Source: Ctena decussata
Lineage: Eukaryota; Mollusca; Bivalvia; Lucinida; Lucinidae
Assembly: GCA_963989385.1 (NCBI GenBank)
Contig: OZ022505.1
Span: forward strand, 54,005,737 to 54,069,736
DNA length: 64,000 bases
Direction of reading: 5' to 3'
Shown here piece after piece: positions 11,301 through 22,721 of the stretch. The translations under genes and the position numbers were made by a program. Below the pieces are notes generated by a model. The model had not been told where the DNA came from. It was given only the letters and a program-made list of their open reading frames with translations, and searched no databases. How positions within the stretch are numbered: the first letter of the stretch is position 1; each line of letters opens with the position of its first letter.

Positions 11301-11418
11301 GTCTACAGCACCCGGTATTCCCAGGCGGTCACCCATCCAAGTACTAACCGGGCTGGACGTTGCTTAACTTCGGTGATCGGACGAGAACCGGTGTTTTCAA
11401 CGTGATATGGCCGTAGAC
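11301..11418 (-). rRNA. 5S ribosomal RNA gene, copy 3 (nt 64 variant)
   Basis: Full-length gene with the same nt 64 C variant as copy 2 (window 11355). The immediate upstream sequence also carries a private change: CATAGTG where the other units read CAAAGTG, at about -8. The TATA-like box at 11441-11446 is intact. Confidence 0.97.
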
Positions 11419-12198
11419 AACATAGTGCCGATTTTTAACATTTATAAAGTTTACATATTGGAAAACGCAAGTTCCATTCAGACAGATTTTCTAGTTCTGT
11501 TCATTTATTTATTTTTTCTGGCTCGAGACCACGACCAATTTTTAAAGATAATCCATACTTTATAGTTTTTTTTTCATCCGTCTATGAAACTTTTTCACAA
11601 CATTCCTAACAGCTGATGCTCTCCTTTCTTCAATGATGTGAGACATGACAGACTAGCATCGACGTTATTGCGACGTCACTGCGACGTCATGTGTCCGCTG
11701 GGTAAGGACACCTATATGAACCTATATAAAGAGTGTGATTCTGTTCCTCCAGTTACCCCTTGTGATAGGATTCTGAACTAATTATATTACATTTTCAAGA
11801 AGCTTATACAAGACTCTTTTCAGTTTGCCGTAACAACCAGAATATTTATTCCTACCCAGCGGGCACATGACGTCGAAATGACGTCATAATGACGTCGATG
11901 CGACGTCACAACGTCTTATCGACGTCAGTACGACGTCGTTTCAACGTCATGTGCCTGCTGGGTAGTGGCAATCTTGGAGACCAGTTAACCAGGGAACTAT
12001 TTGCGTGCAGTAAATCTTGAAGGTGTTCACCACCAATCGAGGAAACAACGTTGGAATGATTCGCATTTCAGAACGGAAAGCTCATACTACCCAGCAGGAA
12101 CATGACGTCATGATTCCGTCGCATTGACGTTGCCAAAACCTGATGACGTCACACCGACGTTATTATGAGGTCATGTGACGCTCGGAAAATCTTTATTG

Positions 12199-14287
12199 CC
12201 CAGCAGGCACATGACGTCTAAATGACGTCGTATTGACGTCTGGATGACGTCGTATTGGCGGCAATGCGGCGTGGGTGTCTTGTAATGATGTTCAAACAAG
12301 TCGCATTGTTTTGATATACTACCCTCTGTAGTGGGACACCTTAAAATTATTGTAATTATTCTAAAATTTGTACAGGTACTATCCGACAAGTCTGGACACA
12401 CGTGTTTTGTGTATGACATCATCTGGTAGATGGTGAACAAAGCTTGGCAGTCTAGCTAGAGAGAATAGCTGAAAAAATACCAGTTTTCGCGTGATAAATG
12501 CAACATTTCGGTGCGAAAAATTCCCACTGTTTGCAACAAGGTAGCTTTACACTAAATATTTATAAGGTGCGGGTCCGCCCCTTTGGGGGAGAAGGTTAGG
12601 TCCAGAGGAAAATTCATATGGAGCTTGTCATTGGTCAGATGGATTAAATTTATACTAAGGTTAGAAAAAAGGAGTCAAAATAAAATATTTGGAAGGGGTT
12701 TATAAATTTTCCATCCATCCATGAGATATTTGTGGTTATTTTAGTGTGGGACCCCCTCCACAGAAAATATCAGATTTTTTTTACTGCGAATCTGTTGGTA
12801 AACAAACACATGACAGAATCATGGCTTCCGGAGCAGGGAAGCATGTCTTCTTTTTCCACTGAAATTTAAAGTCCTAGAGTGGACTATATAAACAAAAGAG
12901 GTTTGGAAAAAAATGTATGTGTAGTTTATCAAGCAGGCCTTGAACTGTATGTAAAATATTTAGTGGTAAGCCACCACAAGGACTGTATGGACAATGGGAG
13001 ATAACTCTATATCATAAATCATGGATAACGTGGAGCTCAGTAATACATTTTATGAAAACTATCTTCCCGGTAGGCACATGACATGGTGACGTCACATCGA
13101 CGTCAGTACGGCGTCATTAGGATGCCATGTGCCAGTTGTTTTTTGCCTTGTCAAGGCTGATGCAAATTTCTGCTGGCTTTATATAGTGTTGTTAGCCAAA
13201 GTGTTGCTTACTACGCGAAGAAAACAAATTCCTTTTTTTCTAATATTCATGCGCATTCTTTAAGAGCCACACCCTCGGAAAAGGGCCTCATGCGACGAGA
13301 AGAATCAGCCCAGTCTGTGGTAACAATTACGCGTTCACTACATGCATAAACAATCTTGAGCATCATACACTGGAGCACCGTAAAGTGTGCGAAAAGAAAT
13401 GACACTAATCGGACTGCTTTTCGCTTTTACCAATATGGTATGAAACACTTTTTTCCTTGCGCATACCTCGTGTCGTGATAAAACCAGTCTTATGTCATAC
13501 GCAAAGCAGCGTGTCCAGAGACTAGACATGCACAATCAGAACAGGGTAGACTACACATGATCATAGACATATCTTAGTATCTCCTGATTGTGTTTACGTA
13601 CATATTTCGCTGTAAACATTATTGGCTGAAACACATTTTTCCTTGCGCGGACCATTTGATTCGTGTCGTGATAAAATCAGACTTATGGTATATGCAAAAC
13701 ATCTATGTCCGGACCAGACTGTGCACTAGCACAATCAGGACAAGTCAAGCGCAATAAGTATTCCTTCTGGGAATCAAACGGTGAACTGCGCGAACTCTTA
13801 CAGACTACGCAGTTGCATAGACTTCTCTTGGTACCCACTGTTTGCGTATAGTGTCAAACATATTTGCCCGGACCAGGCTCATAACGTTCGACACAAGAGA
13901 TGAACATAAAATGCACGTGCAAATGATGTAACCTATGAGCTGCAAGATTATTAAAAATTTACCGCAGTGATCCTAAACTTTTGGATAGATGTATCTGAGA
14001 AACAACTTCAGACTCAGATCAAGATGTGCAAAGCGTCATATCCTATCAGTATTTTTGACACATTGTCAGCTAATATAAGCATCTGTTCAAATTTTAGATC
14101 AATTACACAAATTTTATGGTGTCACAAATAGAAAGGGTAAATTAAAACGATGCAAATTGTTTGAACATCATTACAAGACACCCAGCAGGAGCATGACGTC
14201 ACAATGACGTCGAATGGCGTCGATGCGACGTCGCCATGGCACACCGACGTCAATACGAGGTCATTCCGACGTCATGTGCCTGCTGGG
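12199..14287. mobile_element. ~2.1-kb inverted-end element (one 11-bp repeat shorter)
   Basis: Same element. The left arm has a single TGACGTC-containing 11-mer where other copies have two. AGATCAATTACAC replaces AGAATAATTACAC in the right arm (about 14097). Confidence 0.65.
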
Positions 14288-15414
14288 CAGTAAAGTATTT
14301 CCCAGCTGGCACATGACGTCGGAATTACGTTGATGCGGCGTTATCAGGTTGTGTCGACGCCGACACGACGTCATTCCGACGTCATGTGTCTGCTGGGCAG
14401 GGAAGTATTTCCCAGCGGGCACATGACGTCGGAATAACGTTGATGCGGCGTCATCAGGTTGCGTCGAGGTCAATGCGACGTCATGATGACGTCGTCAATG
14501 TGACGTCATCATGACGTCGTGTGCCTGCTGGGTAGTATGTATCAATGTGAAGATCCGATCCGTCTCTTAGGGCTTTCTATTTAATAGATAAATGTTTATC
14601 TGAATCATAAAAAAGCCATGGAATTTGAATGTCCACAGTCACAACTAAGTTTTCTAGGTCCACGTTTCATTTGCGTCGAGTTTCAGACGAAGGAAAAACT
14701 TCAATAGGTGAAAGAAATGATGCCAAAATCTGTACATATTGCAAAACTTGATAAATTCTGCATTTCGACCATACACAACTATAATTGACGAGTACAAATG
14801 TCATAACTGCCTTTTTATTTATTTATTTATTTTATTTGTTTTAACTATTGCAGAACTTTAATGTACGGAAACAAAGATGTCTCTGCGTGTTTGTTTTACT
14901 ACCCAAATATAAGTATGTGCTACATAGAAATTTTTGCATTCCTTTATTATCCTAACGGGTCACCAGGGTTCAGCTCCCATAATGTGCAGCTACTATGATG
15001 CCTGTGTGGGTTTCATCTGTTTGTGCGACTCCACTTTGGTCGAATGCGCTTAAACAGGCGCACATTCTGCTACCTTGTACCCATGCCCTGTGCTTGCACA
15101 GACCGCAGTAAACCGTATCCAGGAGGCAGTAGGCAGGCAGCAACACTCACTGGACAGTAAATAGTATACAGAAAAACGCGAACAGTATGCACTTTTTTCA
15201 GCTTGCTCCAAAACGAAGAGTGAGTAGACAGTGCCCAGTAGACGGTAAACGGTAGAATATATCAAAGGTCTTTAACGTTGGCAGAAACCTATTTTCCTTC
15301 GCACAGCTTAGAAATACATGTATAATCATAGTAGAGTTTAAAAAAAAAAAGAAAAAAAAACTATCAAAGAAAAAGAAATAAAACTAGAAAAAAAATAAAC
15401 AAAAGCAGTTAAAA

Positions 15415-15532
15415 GTCTACAGCACCCGGTATTCCCAGGCGGTCACCCATCCAAGTACTAACCGGGCTCGACGTTGCTTAACTTCGGTGATCGGACGAGA
15501 ACCGGTGTTTTCAACGTGATATGGCCGTAGAC
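15415..15532 (-). rRNA. 5S ribosomal RNA gene, copy 4
   Basis: Full-length gene with G at nt 64, as in copy 1. The TATA-like box is at 15555-15560 and the terminator T-run lies just below 15415. It is the last intact copy before the B array. Confidence 0.98.
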
Positions 15533-16312
15533 AACAAAGTGCCGATTTTTAACATTTATAAAGTTTACATATTGGAAAACGCAAGTTCCATTCAGACAGA
15601 TTTTCTAGTTCTGTTCATTTATTTATTTTTTCTGGCTCGAGACCACGACCAATTTTTAAAGATAGTCCATACTTTATAGTTTTTTTTTCATCCGTCTATG
15701 AAACTTTTTCACAACATTCCTAACAGCTGATGCTCTCCTTTCTTCAATGATGTGAGACATGACAGACTAGCATCGACGTTATTGCGACGTCACTGCGACG
15801 TCATGTGTCCGCTGGGTAAGGACACCTATATGAACCTATATAAAGAGTGTGATTCTGTTCCTCCAGTTACCCCTTGTGATAGGATTCTGAACTAATTATA
15901 TTACATTTTCAAGAAGCTTATACAAGACTCTTTTCAGTTTGCCGTAACAACCAGAATATTTATTCCTACCCAGCGGGCACATGACGTCGAAATGACGTCA
16001 TAATGACGTCGATGCGACGTCACAACGTCTTATCGACGTCAGTACGACGTCGTTTCAACGTCATGTGCCTGCTGGGTAGTGGCAATCTTGGAGACCAGTT
16101 AACCAGGGAACTATTTGCGTGCAGTAAATCTTGAAGGTGTTCACCACCAATCGAGGAAACAACGTTGGAATGATTCGCATTTCAGAACGGAAAGCTCATA
16201 CTACCCAGCAGGAACATGACGTCATGATTCCGTCGCATTGACGTTGCCAAAACCTGATGACGTCACACCGACGTTATTATGAGGTCATGTGACGCTCGGA
16301 AAATCTTTATTG

Positions 16313-18415
16313 CCCAGCAGGCACATGACGTCTAAATGACGTCGTATTGACGTCTGGATGACGTCTGGATGACGTCGTATTGGCGGCAATGCGGCATGGG
16401 TGTCTTGTAATGATGTTCAAACAAGTCGCATTGTTTTGATATACTACCCTCTGTAGTGGGACACCTTAAAATTATTGTAATTATTCTAAAATTTGTACAG
16501 GTACTATCCGACAAGTCTGGACACACGTGTTTTGTGTATGACATCATCTGGTAGATGGTGAACAAAGCTTGGCAGTCTAGCTAGAGAGAATAGCTGAAAA
16601 AATACCAGTTTTCGCGTGATAAATGCAACATTTCGGTGCGAAAAATTCCCACTGTTTGCAACAAGGTAGCTTTACACTAAATATTTATAAGGTGCGGGTC
16701 CGCCCCTTTGGGGGAGAAGGTTAGGTCCAGAGGAAAATTCATATGGAGCTTGTCATTGGTCAGATGGATTAAATTTATACTAAGGTTAGAAAAAAGGAGT
16801 CAAAATAAAATATTTGGAAGGGGTTTATAAATTTTTCCATTCAACCATCAGATATTTGTGGTTATTTTAGTGTGGGACCCCCTCCACAGAAAATATCAGA
16901 TTTTTTTTACTGCGAATCTGTTGGTAAACAAACACATGACAGAATCATGGCTTCCGGAGCAGGGAAGCATGTCTTCTTTTTCCACTGAAATTTAAAGTCC
17001 TAGAGTGGACTATATAAACAAAGGAGGTTTGGAAAAAAAAATGTATGTGTAGTTTATCAAGCAGGCCTTGAACTGTATGTAAAATATTTAGTGGTAAGCC
17101 ACCACAAGGACTGTATGGACAATGGGAGATAACTCTATATCATAAATCATGGATAACGTGGAGCTCAGTAATACATTTTATGAAAACTATCTTCCCGGTA
17201 GGCACATGACATGGTGACGTCACATCGACGTCAGTACGGCGTCATTAGGATGCCATGTGCCAGTTGTTTTTTGCCTTGTCAAGGCTGATGCAAATTTCTG
17301 CTGGCTTTATATAGTGTTGTTAGCCAAAGTGTTGCTTACTACGCGAAGAAAACAAATTCCTTTTTTTCTAATATTCATGCGCATTCTTTAAGAGCCACAC
17401 CCTCGGAAAAGGGCCTCATGCGACGAGAAGAATCAGCCCAGTCTGTGGTAACAATTACGCGTTCACTACATGCATAAACAATCTTGAGCATCATACACTG
17501 GAGCATCGTAAAGTGTGCGAAAAGAAATGACACTAATCGGACTGCTTTTCGCTTTTACCAATATGGTATGAAACACTTTTTTCCTTGCGCATACCTCGTG
17601 TCGTGATAAAACCAGTCTTATGTCATACGCAAAGCAGCGTGTCCAGAGACTAGACATGCACAATCAGAACAGGGTAGACTACACATGATCATAGACATAT
17701 CTTAGTATCTCCTGATTGTGTTTACGTACATATTTCGCTGTAAACATTATTGGCTGAAACACATTTTTCCTTGCGCGGACCATTTGATTCGTGTCGTGAT
17801 AAAATCAGACTTATGGTATATGCAAAACATCTATGTCCGGACCAGACTGTGCACTAGCACAATCAGGACAAGTCAAGCGCAATAAGTATTCCTTCTGGGA
17901 ATCAAACGGTGAACTGCGCGAACTCTTACAGACTACGCAGTTGCATAGACTTCTCTTGGTACCCACTGTTTGCGTATAGTGTCAAACATATTTGCCCGGA
18001 CAAGGCTCATAACGTTCGACACAAGAGATGAACATAAAATGCACGTGCAAATGATGTAACCTATGAGCTGCAAGATTATTAAAAATTTACCGCAGTGATC
18101 CTAAACTTTTGAATAGATGTATCTGAGAAACAACTTCAGACTCAGATCAAGATGTGCAATGCGTCATATCCTATCAGTATTTTTGACACATTGTCAGCTA
18201 ATATAAGCATCTGTTCAAATTTTAGAATAATTACACAAATTTTATGGTGTCACAAATAGAAAGGGTAAATTAAAACGATGCAAATTGTTTGAACATCATT
18301 ACAAGACACCCAGCAGGAGCATGACGTCACAATGACGTCGAATGGCGTCGATACGACGTCGCCATGGCACACCGACGTCAATACGAGGTCATTCCGACGT
18401 CATGTGCCTGCTGGG
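16313..18415. mobile_element. ~2.1-kb inverted-end element
   Basis: Same element. Private base changes include GAGCATCG for GAGCACCG (about 17504), which alters one amino acid in a short antisense ORF. There is no sign of coding constraint. Confidence 0.65.
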
Positions 18416-19544
18416 CAGTAAAGTATTTCCCAGCTGGCACATGACGTCGGAATTACGTTGATGCGGCGTTATCAGGTTGTGTCGACGCCGACACGACGTC
18501 ATTCCGACGTCATGTGTCTGCTGGGCAGGGAAGTATTTCCCAGCGGGCACATGACGTCGGAATAACGTTGATGCGGCGTCATCAGGTTGCGTCGAGGTCA
18601 ATGCGACGTCATGATGACGTCGTCAATGTGACGTCATCATGACGTCGTGTGCCTGCTGGGTAGTATGTATCAATGTGAAGATCCGATCCGTCTCTTAGGG
18701 CTTTCTATTTAATAGATAAATGTTTATCTGAATCATAAAAAAGCCATGGAATTTGAATGTCCACAGTCACAACTAAGTTTTCTAGGTCCACGTTTCATTT
18801 GCGTCGAGTTTCAGACGAAGGAAAAACTTCAATAGGTGAAAGAAATGATGCCAAAATCTGTACATATTGCAAAACTTGATAAATTCTGCATTTCGACCAT
18901 ACACAACTATAATTGACGAGTACAAATGTCATAACTGCCTTTTTATTTATTTATTTATTTTATTTGTTTTAACTATTGCAGAACTTTAATGTACGGAAAC
19001 AAAGATGTCTCTGCGTGTTTGTTTTACTACCCAAATATAAGTATGTGCTACATAGAAATTTTTGCATTCCTTTATTATCCTAACGGGTCACCAGGGTTCA
19101 GCTCCCATAATGTGCAGCTACTATGATGCCTGTGTGGGTTTCATCTGTTTGTGCGACTCCACTTTGGTCGAATGCGCTTAAACAGGCGCACATTCTGCTA
19201 CCTTGTACCCATGCCCTGTGCTTGCACAGACCGCAGTAAACCGTATCCAGGAGGCAGTAGGCAGGCAGCAACACTCACTGGACAGTAAATAGTATACAGA
19301 AAAACGCGAACAGTATGCACTTTTTTCAGCTTGCTCCAAAACGAAGAGTGAGTAGACAGTGCCCAGTAGACGGTAAACGGTAGAATATATCAAAGGTCTT
19401 TAACGTTGGCAGAAACCTATTTTCCTTCGCACAGCTTAGAAATACATGTATAATCATAGTAGAGTTTAAAAAAAAAAAAGAAAAAAAAAACTATCAAAGA
19501 AAAAGAAATAAAACTAGAAAAAAAATAAACAAAAGCAGTTAAAA

Positions 19545-19568
19545 GTCTACAGCACCCGGTATTCCCAG
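19545..19568 (-). pseudogene. 5S rRNA gene fragment, 3'-terminal 24 nt (left half of split gene)
   Basis: Only nt 95-118 of a 5S gene remain here. They end in ATTCCCAG on the plus strand (19561-19568), after which the sequence switches to the B satellite. The normal terminator and A-rich spacer follow on the low-coordinate side. No promoter or internal control region is left, so this fragment cannot be transcribed as 5S on its own. It joins exactly to the fragment beginning at 50748; together they make 118 nt with no gap or overlap. Confidence 0.95.
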
Positions 19569-19606
19569 ACAGTTGCCCATCCGAGTAGGTATCCGTTGCT
19601 CAACGG
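19561..19606 (-). pseudogene. 5S-like relic at the start of B (C box to A box)
   Basis: On the minus strand this reads CGTTGAGCAACGGATACC then TACTCGGATGGGCAACTGTC and TGGGAAT. It resembles 5S nt ~52-102, where the gene has GTTAAGCAACG and TACTTGGATGGGTGACCGCC. Over the best 27 bp there are five differences, all transitions, and an 8-bp shortening lies between the two blocks. The same relic begins monomers 2-7 (for example 24015-24060). It gives B a homology target in 5S genes. It could be a decayed 5S copy or the 5S-derived head of a SINE. Confidence 0.6.
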
Positions 19607-19860
19607 ACCAATCGTTGAGCGCTGTTAAGCAGAGACTTTCCTTAACTGACCAATCATTGAGCGACGTTAAGAACAGAGCTTGTTGTTGTTGTTGCTTAAC
19701 CACCCAATCATTGAGCAGTATTTATTCATCCGGGACATTCTGAATCTCATTCAAGATGGCGGCGCCCATGTATTTTGACAACTGGACCCGGAAATATCGG
19801 TTAAATCGTGAATAAGACATTATTTAAGAATTATTTCTGCTATATTTAGGCGTGGTAAGT
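19598..19860 (+). promoter_or_regulatory. Promoter-like block: three CCAAT boxes, AAGATGGCGGC, GTAAGT donor
   Basis: CCAAT motifs lie at 19608-19612, 19650-19654 and 19704-19708, each followed by C(A/G)TTGAGC. The first sits within a perfect 8-bp inverted repeat (GCTCAACG ... CGTTGAGC). About 45 bp after the third is AAGATGGCGGC (19753-19763), the YY1-type motif typical just downstream of housekeeping transcription starts, followed by a 19-codon ORF (19756-19815). A consensus GTAAGT splice donor is at 19855-19860. Together this looks like the promoter and first exon of a host gene captured in the satellite. The host gene is not recognised and activity is unproven. Repeated in all monomers at the same offset. 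Confidence 0.5.
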
Positions 19861-20446
19861 TCACCCTGATAAACCTCTGTATCGTTATAGGGCGTCTTTT
19901 GAAACTGGAAAGTCTTACCACCAGTTTTCGTGGTTTTTGATCTTCAAACAGATTTCTGCAAGTTCTGAAAGTTCTGTATTGATTATAAACAACCGAAATA
20001 CGAAATTTCTTTTAGCTGTTTATATGCCTGGAACTCCCACAGCATGTTACATTGAATACTCGAACCATTTAACGCGATGAAGGTTTGGTTTTTGGCCTCT
20101 TTGGGGAATGTAGGTCACTGTCTCTGATTTGAGTTCCTTTTGAAACCAACAATAGCTCTATATGATGATAGTTAAACAATTGTAATTCTCTGCTGAATCT
20201 GTGCTTTTCTAAGTTATCCGTGGCAGACTGGAGTATGTGTCATTCTGGTTATAGGTTGCAGACTGTGGTTTGTGTGTCTCATTCCGATGTATCTAAAAGA
20301 TCCCTCTTTGGTCTGATTTTTAGGGGTTCTATGTTCAGTACCTAACGGTTTGAGGCACTAATGAAATGGGTGCCCAACTTAGTATAAGGCGAAAGTGGAT
20401 ATTTAAAGCAACAGAACAAGTGAGGCCGGTCAAGACTTTAAATATG

Positions 20447-20509
20447 ACTATTAAAATGGTCAAAATGTTAAGTATTATACATACATAACATTTTGACCAT
20501 TTTAATAGT
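20447..20509. repeat. Hairpin 1: 24-bp perfect inverted repeat
   Basis: Arms 20447-20470 and 20486-20509 are exact reverse complements around a 15-bp loop containing ATTATACATACAT-type sequence. The arm contains ATTAAAATGGTCAAAATG. It lies 5 bp before the much larger hairpin 2 and shares its loop sequence. Present in all seven monomers. Confidence 0.9.
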
Positions 20510-20514
20510 TTTAA

Positions 20515-20699
20515 TCCGCATGACGGTCGTGCCGATAACACCACTTATCCGCACAACCGTCGTGCCAATAAGTATTTGAACGGAAATGACCTGGAACCCA
20601 TATTATACATACATGGGTTCCAGGTCATTTCCGTTCAAATACTTATTGGCACGACGGTCGTGCGGATAAGTGGTGTTATCGGCACGATCGTCGTGCGGA
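20515..20699. repeat. Hairpin 2: 87-bp arms, 11-bp loop
   Basis: Arms 20515-20601 and 20613-20699 are reverse complements with only about three mismatches. The loop is ATTATACATAC. Each arm contains the shorter self-complementary motif GCACGACGGTCGTGC-like twice. Other copies: 24969-25153, 29423-29607, 33877-34061, 38332-38516, 42786-42970 and 47240-47424. Such a structure could extrude as a cruciform and be a breakage or replication-stall site. A foldback element is another reading. Confidence 0.9.
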
Positions 20700-21289
20700 T
20701 AGCCTCAGTCAAAAAATATACCCATTAAAATTCTCCATAACCCCCAAAATAGTCAACACCCCACCCCCCACACACAGACACAATAAAAACAAATAAACAT
20801 CAATATTTAAATTCAAAATTTTGAACTCAAAAACAGCAGCCCAGCATATGCATATAGAAAATATTAAAGTACCCTTGGAGCCGCACCAGCTTCCTGCATT
20901 TTACTCAAATTAAACCATAAAAAATAAAAATTGGGCCGAGCCGTCCCACTCAGGTGGTCCAAAGGGCTCCAGATTGAAAAATGGGTCGAATCGTCTGGGC
21001 CAAGGAGTCCCAGGCGGAAATGACCCGGAACCCATACATGTAGTCTTGTGCAACATTTTAGTTTACACTTATAAGCCAATTTCAGTCTGCATATTGCATC
21101 CAGGTTATTTTATTGTTTATTAAGCATCATGCACTGATCCAGAAAATTTTCAGGGTTGGGGGTCCACGGGTGCATCCCCAGACCAGGACGGGTCCAGTCG
21201 CACATCAGAGGATCCGACAAATTTTACCATTGTGAAAACCCATTTTCAAAAATTATTTGTCTCTATCAATTTTCGCATACATGCAAAAC
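20700..21289. other. B monomer segment without recognised gene
   Basis: Contains a C-rich then CA-rich stretch at about 20748-20790. At 21015-21035 there is a third near-copy of part of the hairpin 2 arm (CGGAAATGACCCGGAACCCAT would match 20581-20601 but for one base). Short ORFs here (71 and 99 codons) show no domain. Confidence 0.55.
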
Positions 21290-21480
21290 ATTGAGACAGA
21301 TCAGATACCCACCGCTGTGGCCGGTGTGGGTTCGAGACCCGCACAGGACACAAGTGGGACAAGCCAAGTTCTGCTTGGGGGTGTATCAGATGGTTTTTCC
21401 CGGGGTACTCCCATTGTTGCCCAACCTGCTGATAGGCTTGTATAGATATGAGTAAAATAATCTTGAAAGGGACGTAAAAC
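21290..21480 (+). mobile_element. SINE-like segment with tRNA B-box-like motif
   Basis: GGTTCGAGACC at 21329-21339 matches the Pol III B-box consensus (GGTTCGANNCC) and is flanked by a T-arm-like stem (GTGTGGG ... CCCGCAC). No convincing A box or full tRNA cloverleaf is present. The segment ends CTTGAAAGGGACGTAAAAC, resembling 3' tails I recall from molluscan SINEs, followed by an A-run. It is probably an old, 5'-truncated tRNA-derived SINE fossilised in the monomer. Present at +4454-bp intervals in all copies. Confidence 0.5.
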
Positions 21481-22457
21481 TGAATCAAAAAAGATCTGGT
21501 GCCACGTAAATGCGCGCCTTATCAGGGCGTTTGTTTATCACTACAGATACTGAGCAACCCCTTTATTCTTGAATCTATTTTCAACTTCTAACCATATTCT
21601 GTAGTTGTGCAGCCAATTGTGTGTCGGACCTGGTCAGAAAACTTAAATACAAATATTTTCATGCATTTTATGGGATAGTGACATTATCCTGCAATATCAA
21701 AAGGTATCTCAATACTCCTTAAAGCTATTTGATCCTTTGTTTTCTCTAAAAATATGCTGTGCTTCTATAACTTTGAAATGTTTGTTGTTAAATCTAGAGA
21801 TAGAATAAATATATATAGGACATATCACCCTTTACCGGGCCGGTCTCCGAAGCACAACAATGAATACAAATCATTAGGCAGCACTTCTTTTGCAGCCAAG
21901 ATTGTGTTTTCCTGTTTAAATCCTTTTTGATTTTTATTGCATCTTCAAAAATATGCAACAAAATAATGACAACTCTTGCAAAGATTTTCAGCTACAACTG
22001 CAACTGCAGAATAAGAGAACTGGTCCTGTCACAGCAAAAAAGTGGAAAGAGAAGACTTGAAATGGCATAACTACACCTTGGCCCTGTGTCAGTTGGTACC
22101 AGATGGAAGTTAAAACACTATTTCTATGAGTGGATGTGCATTAGTCTCATGCTTTTGGAACATCTGATAAATAACAAGTGTTTCATTTTCCGCATGTGAC
22201 TTATGCAAAGCAAATGCAGCTGATTATCAGGAATGGCCTGTTTTATATCAGAAGGCATCTAAGGTCAAGATATATGATATTCTACAGCCTTGGTAATCAT
22301 TGTATTCAACCAGCCAACAAGAAGACTCTGATCAGATTGTGGGGAGGTGAAAGTTGATTTGCCACTTGGTTGTTTGCACATGCAGTTATCAGTTTATGGT
22401 GACAAGGCCCACATTTAGTGGTAGATTTGTACACATATCATTTTGTTCTGTTTTAGG
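21481..22457. other. B monomer segment without recognised gene
   Basis: Nearly 1 kb of AT-rich sequence. I see no ORF with a domain, no RNA gene and no repeat. It ends in a pyrimidine-rich stretch and TTTTAG (about 22445-22456), a possible splice acceptor that could pair with the donor at 19855 if the monomer is transcribed. Confidence 0.5.
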
Positions 22458-22672
22458 TCAGCTAAGACGGAATTGCCACAAATTCACTAAGCTGAGCTGG
22501 AATTGCCACAAAACACTAAGCTGAGCTGGAATTGCCACAAAAACACTAAGCTAAGATGGAATTGCCACAACAACACTAAGCTAAGATGGAATTGCCACAA
22601 AAAACACTACTAAGCTAAAATGGAATTGCCACAAAAACACTAAGCTAAGATGGAATTTCCACAAAAAAACAC
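22458..22672. repeat. ~31-bp minisatellite, seven copies
   Basis: Seven tandem copies of about 30-34 bp with core GGAATTGCCACAAAA and linker CACTAAGCTGAGCT or CACTAAGCTAAGAT. The A-run between core and linker varies in length, and copy 7 has GGAATTTCCACA. Copies 2 and 3 share GAGCT and later copies share AAGAT, showing local expansion of subtypes. Present in each B monomer. Confidence 0.85.
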
Positions 22673-22721
22673 CACTGAAATATAACATTTGTGGAAACAC
22701 CACTGAAATGTATTGCTGGTT

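Larger units (their letters stand above)
11301..15414 (-). repeat. 5S rDNA unit 3 (4114 bp)
   Basis: Complete unit with the nt 64 5S variant. Near 12236-12258 it has one copy instead of two of the 11-bp sequence TGGATGACGTC within the left arm of the 2.1-kb element, which accounts for most of the shorter length. Confidence 0.9.
15415..19544 (-). repeat. 5S rDNA unit 4 (4130 bp)
   Basis: Complete unit, the last before the B array. It differs from neighbours only by single bases and homopolymer lengths. Confidence 0.9.
1..19568 (-). repeat. Left part of 5S rDNA tandem array (~4.1-kb units)
   Basis: Head-to-tail tandem array whose unit is one 118-bp 5S rRNA gene plus ~4.0 kb of spacer. The distances between successive 5S genes are 4113, 4128, 4114 and 4130 bp. 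Units are nearly identical and differ only by scattered single-base changes, homopolymer lengths and a few short indels, as expected for an rDNA family under concerted evolution. The window opens inside a spacer. The array is broken inside the 5S gene at 19568, where a different satellite begins. A 4-kb spacer is long for an animal 5S unit (often a few hundred bp to 2 kb); about half of it is one transposon-like element present in every unit. Confidence 0.95.

Noticed and set aside
19756..19815. 19-codon ORF starting at the ATG of AAGATGGCGGC
   Set aside because: Too short to call a gene and no family recognised. Kept only as part of the promoter-like block.
21300..21345. A complete tRNA gene around GGTTCGAGACC
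   Set aside because: No acceptor, D or anticodon stem could be drawn and no A box lies at the right distance.
21156..21488. 99-, 80- and 62-codon overlapping ORFs in the B monomer
   Set aside because: Three frames are open over the same SINE-like segment. Identity between copies reflects recent amplification, not selection. No domain recognised.
22458..22672. CRISPR-like array of short repeats
   Set aside because: The copies are contiguous with no unique spacers, and the context is eukaryotic rDNA. It is a minisatellite.
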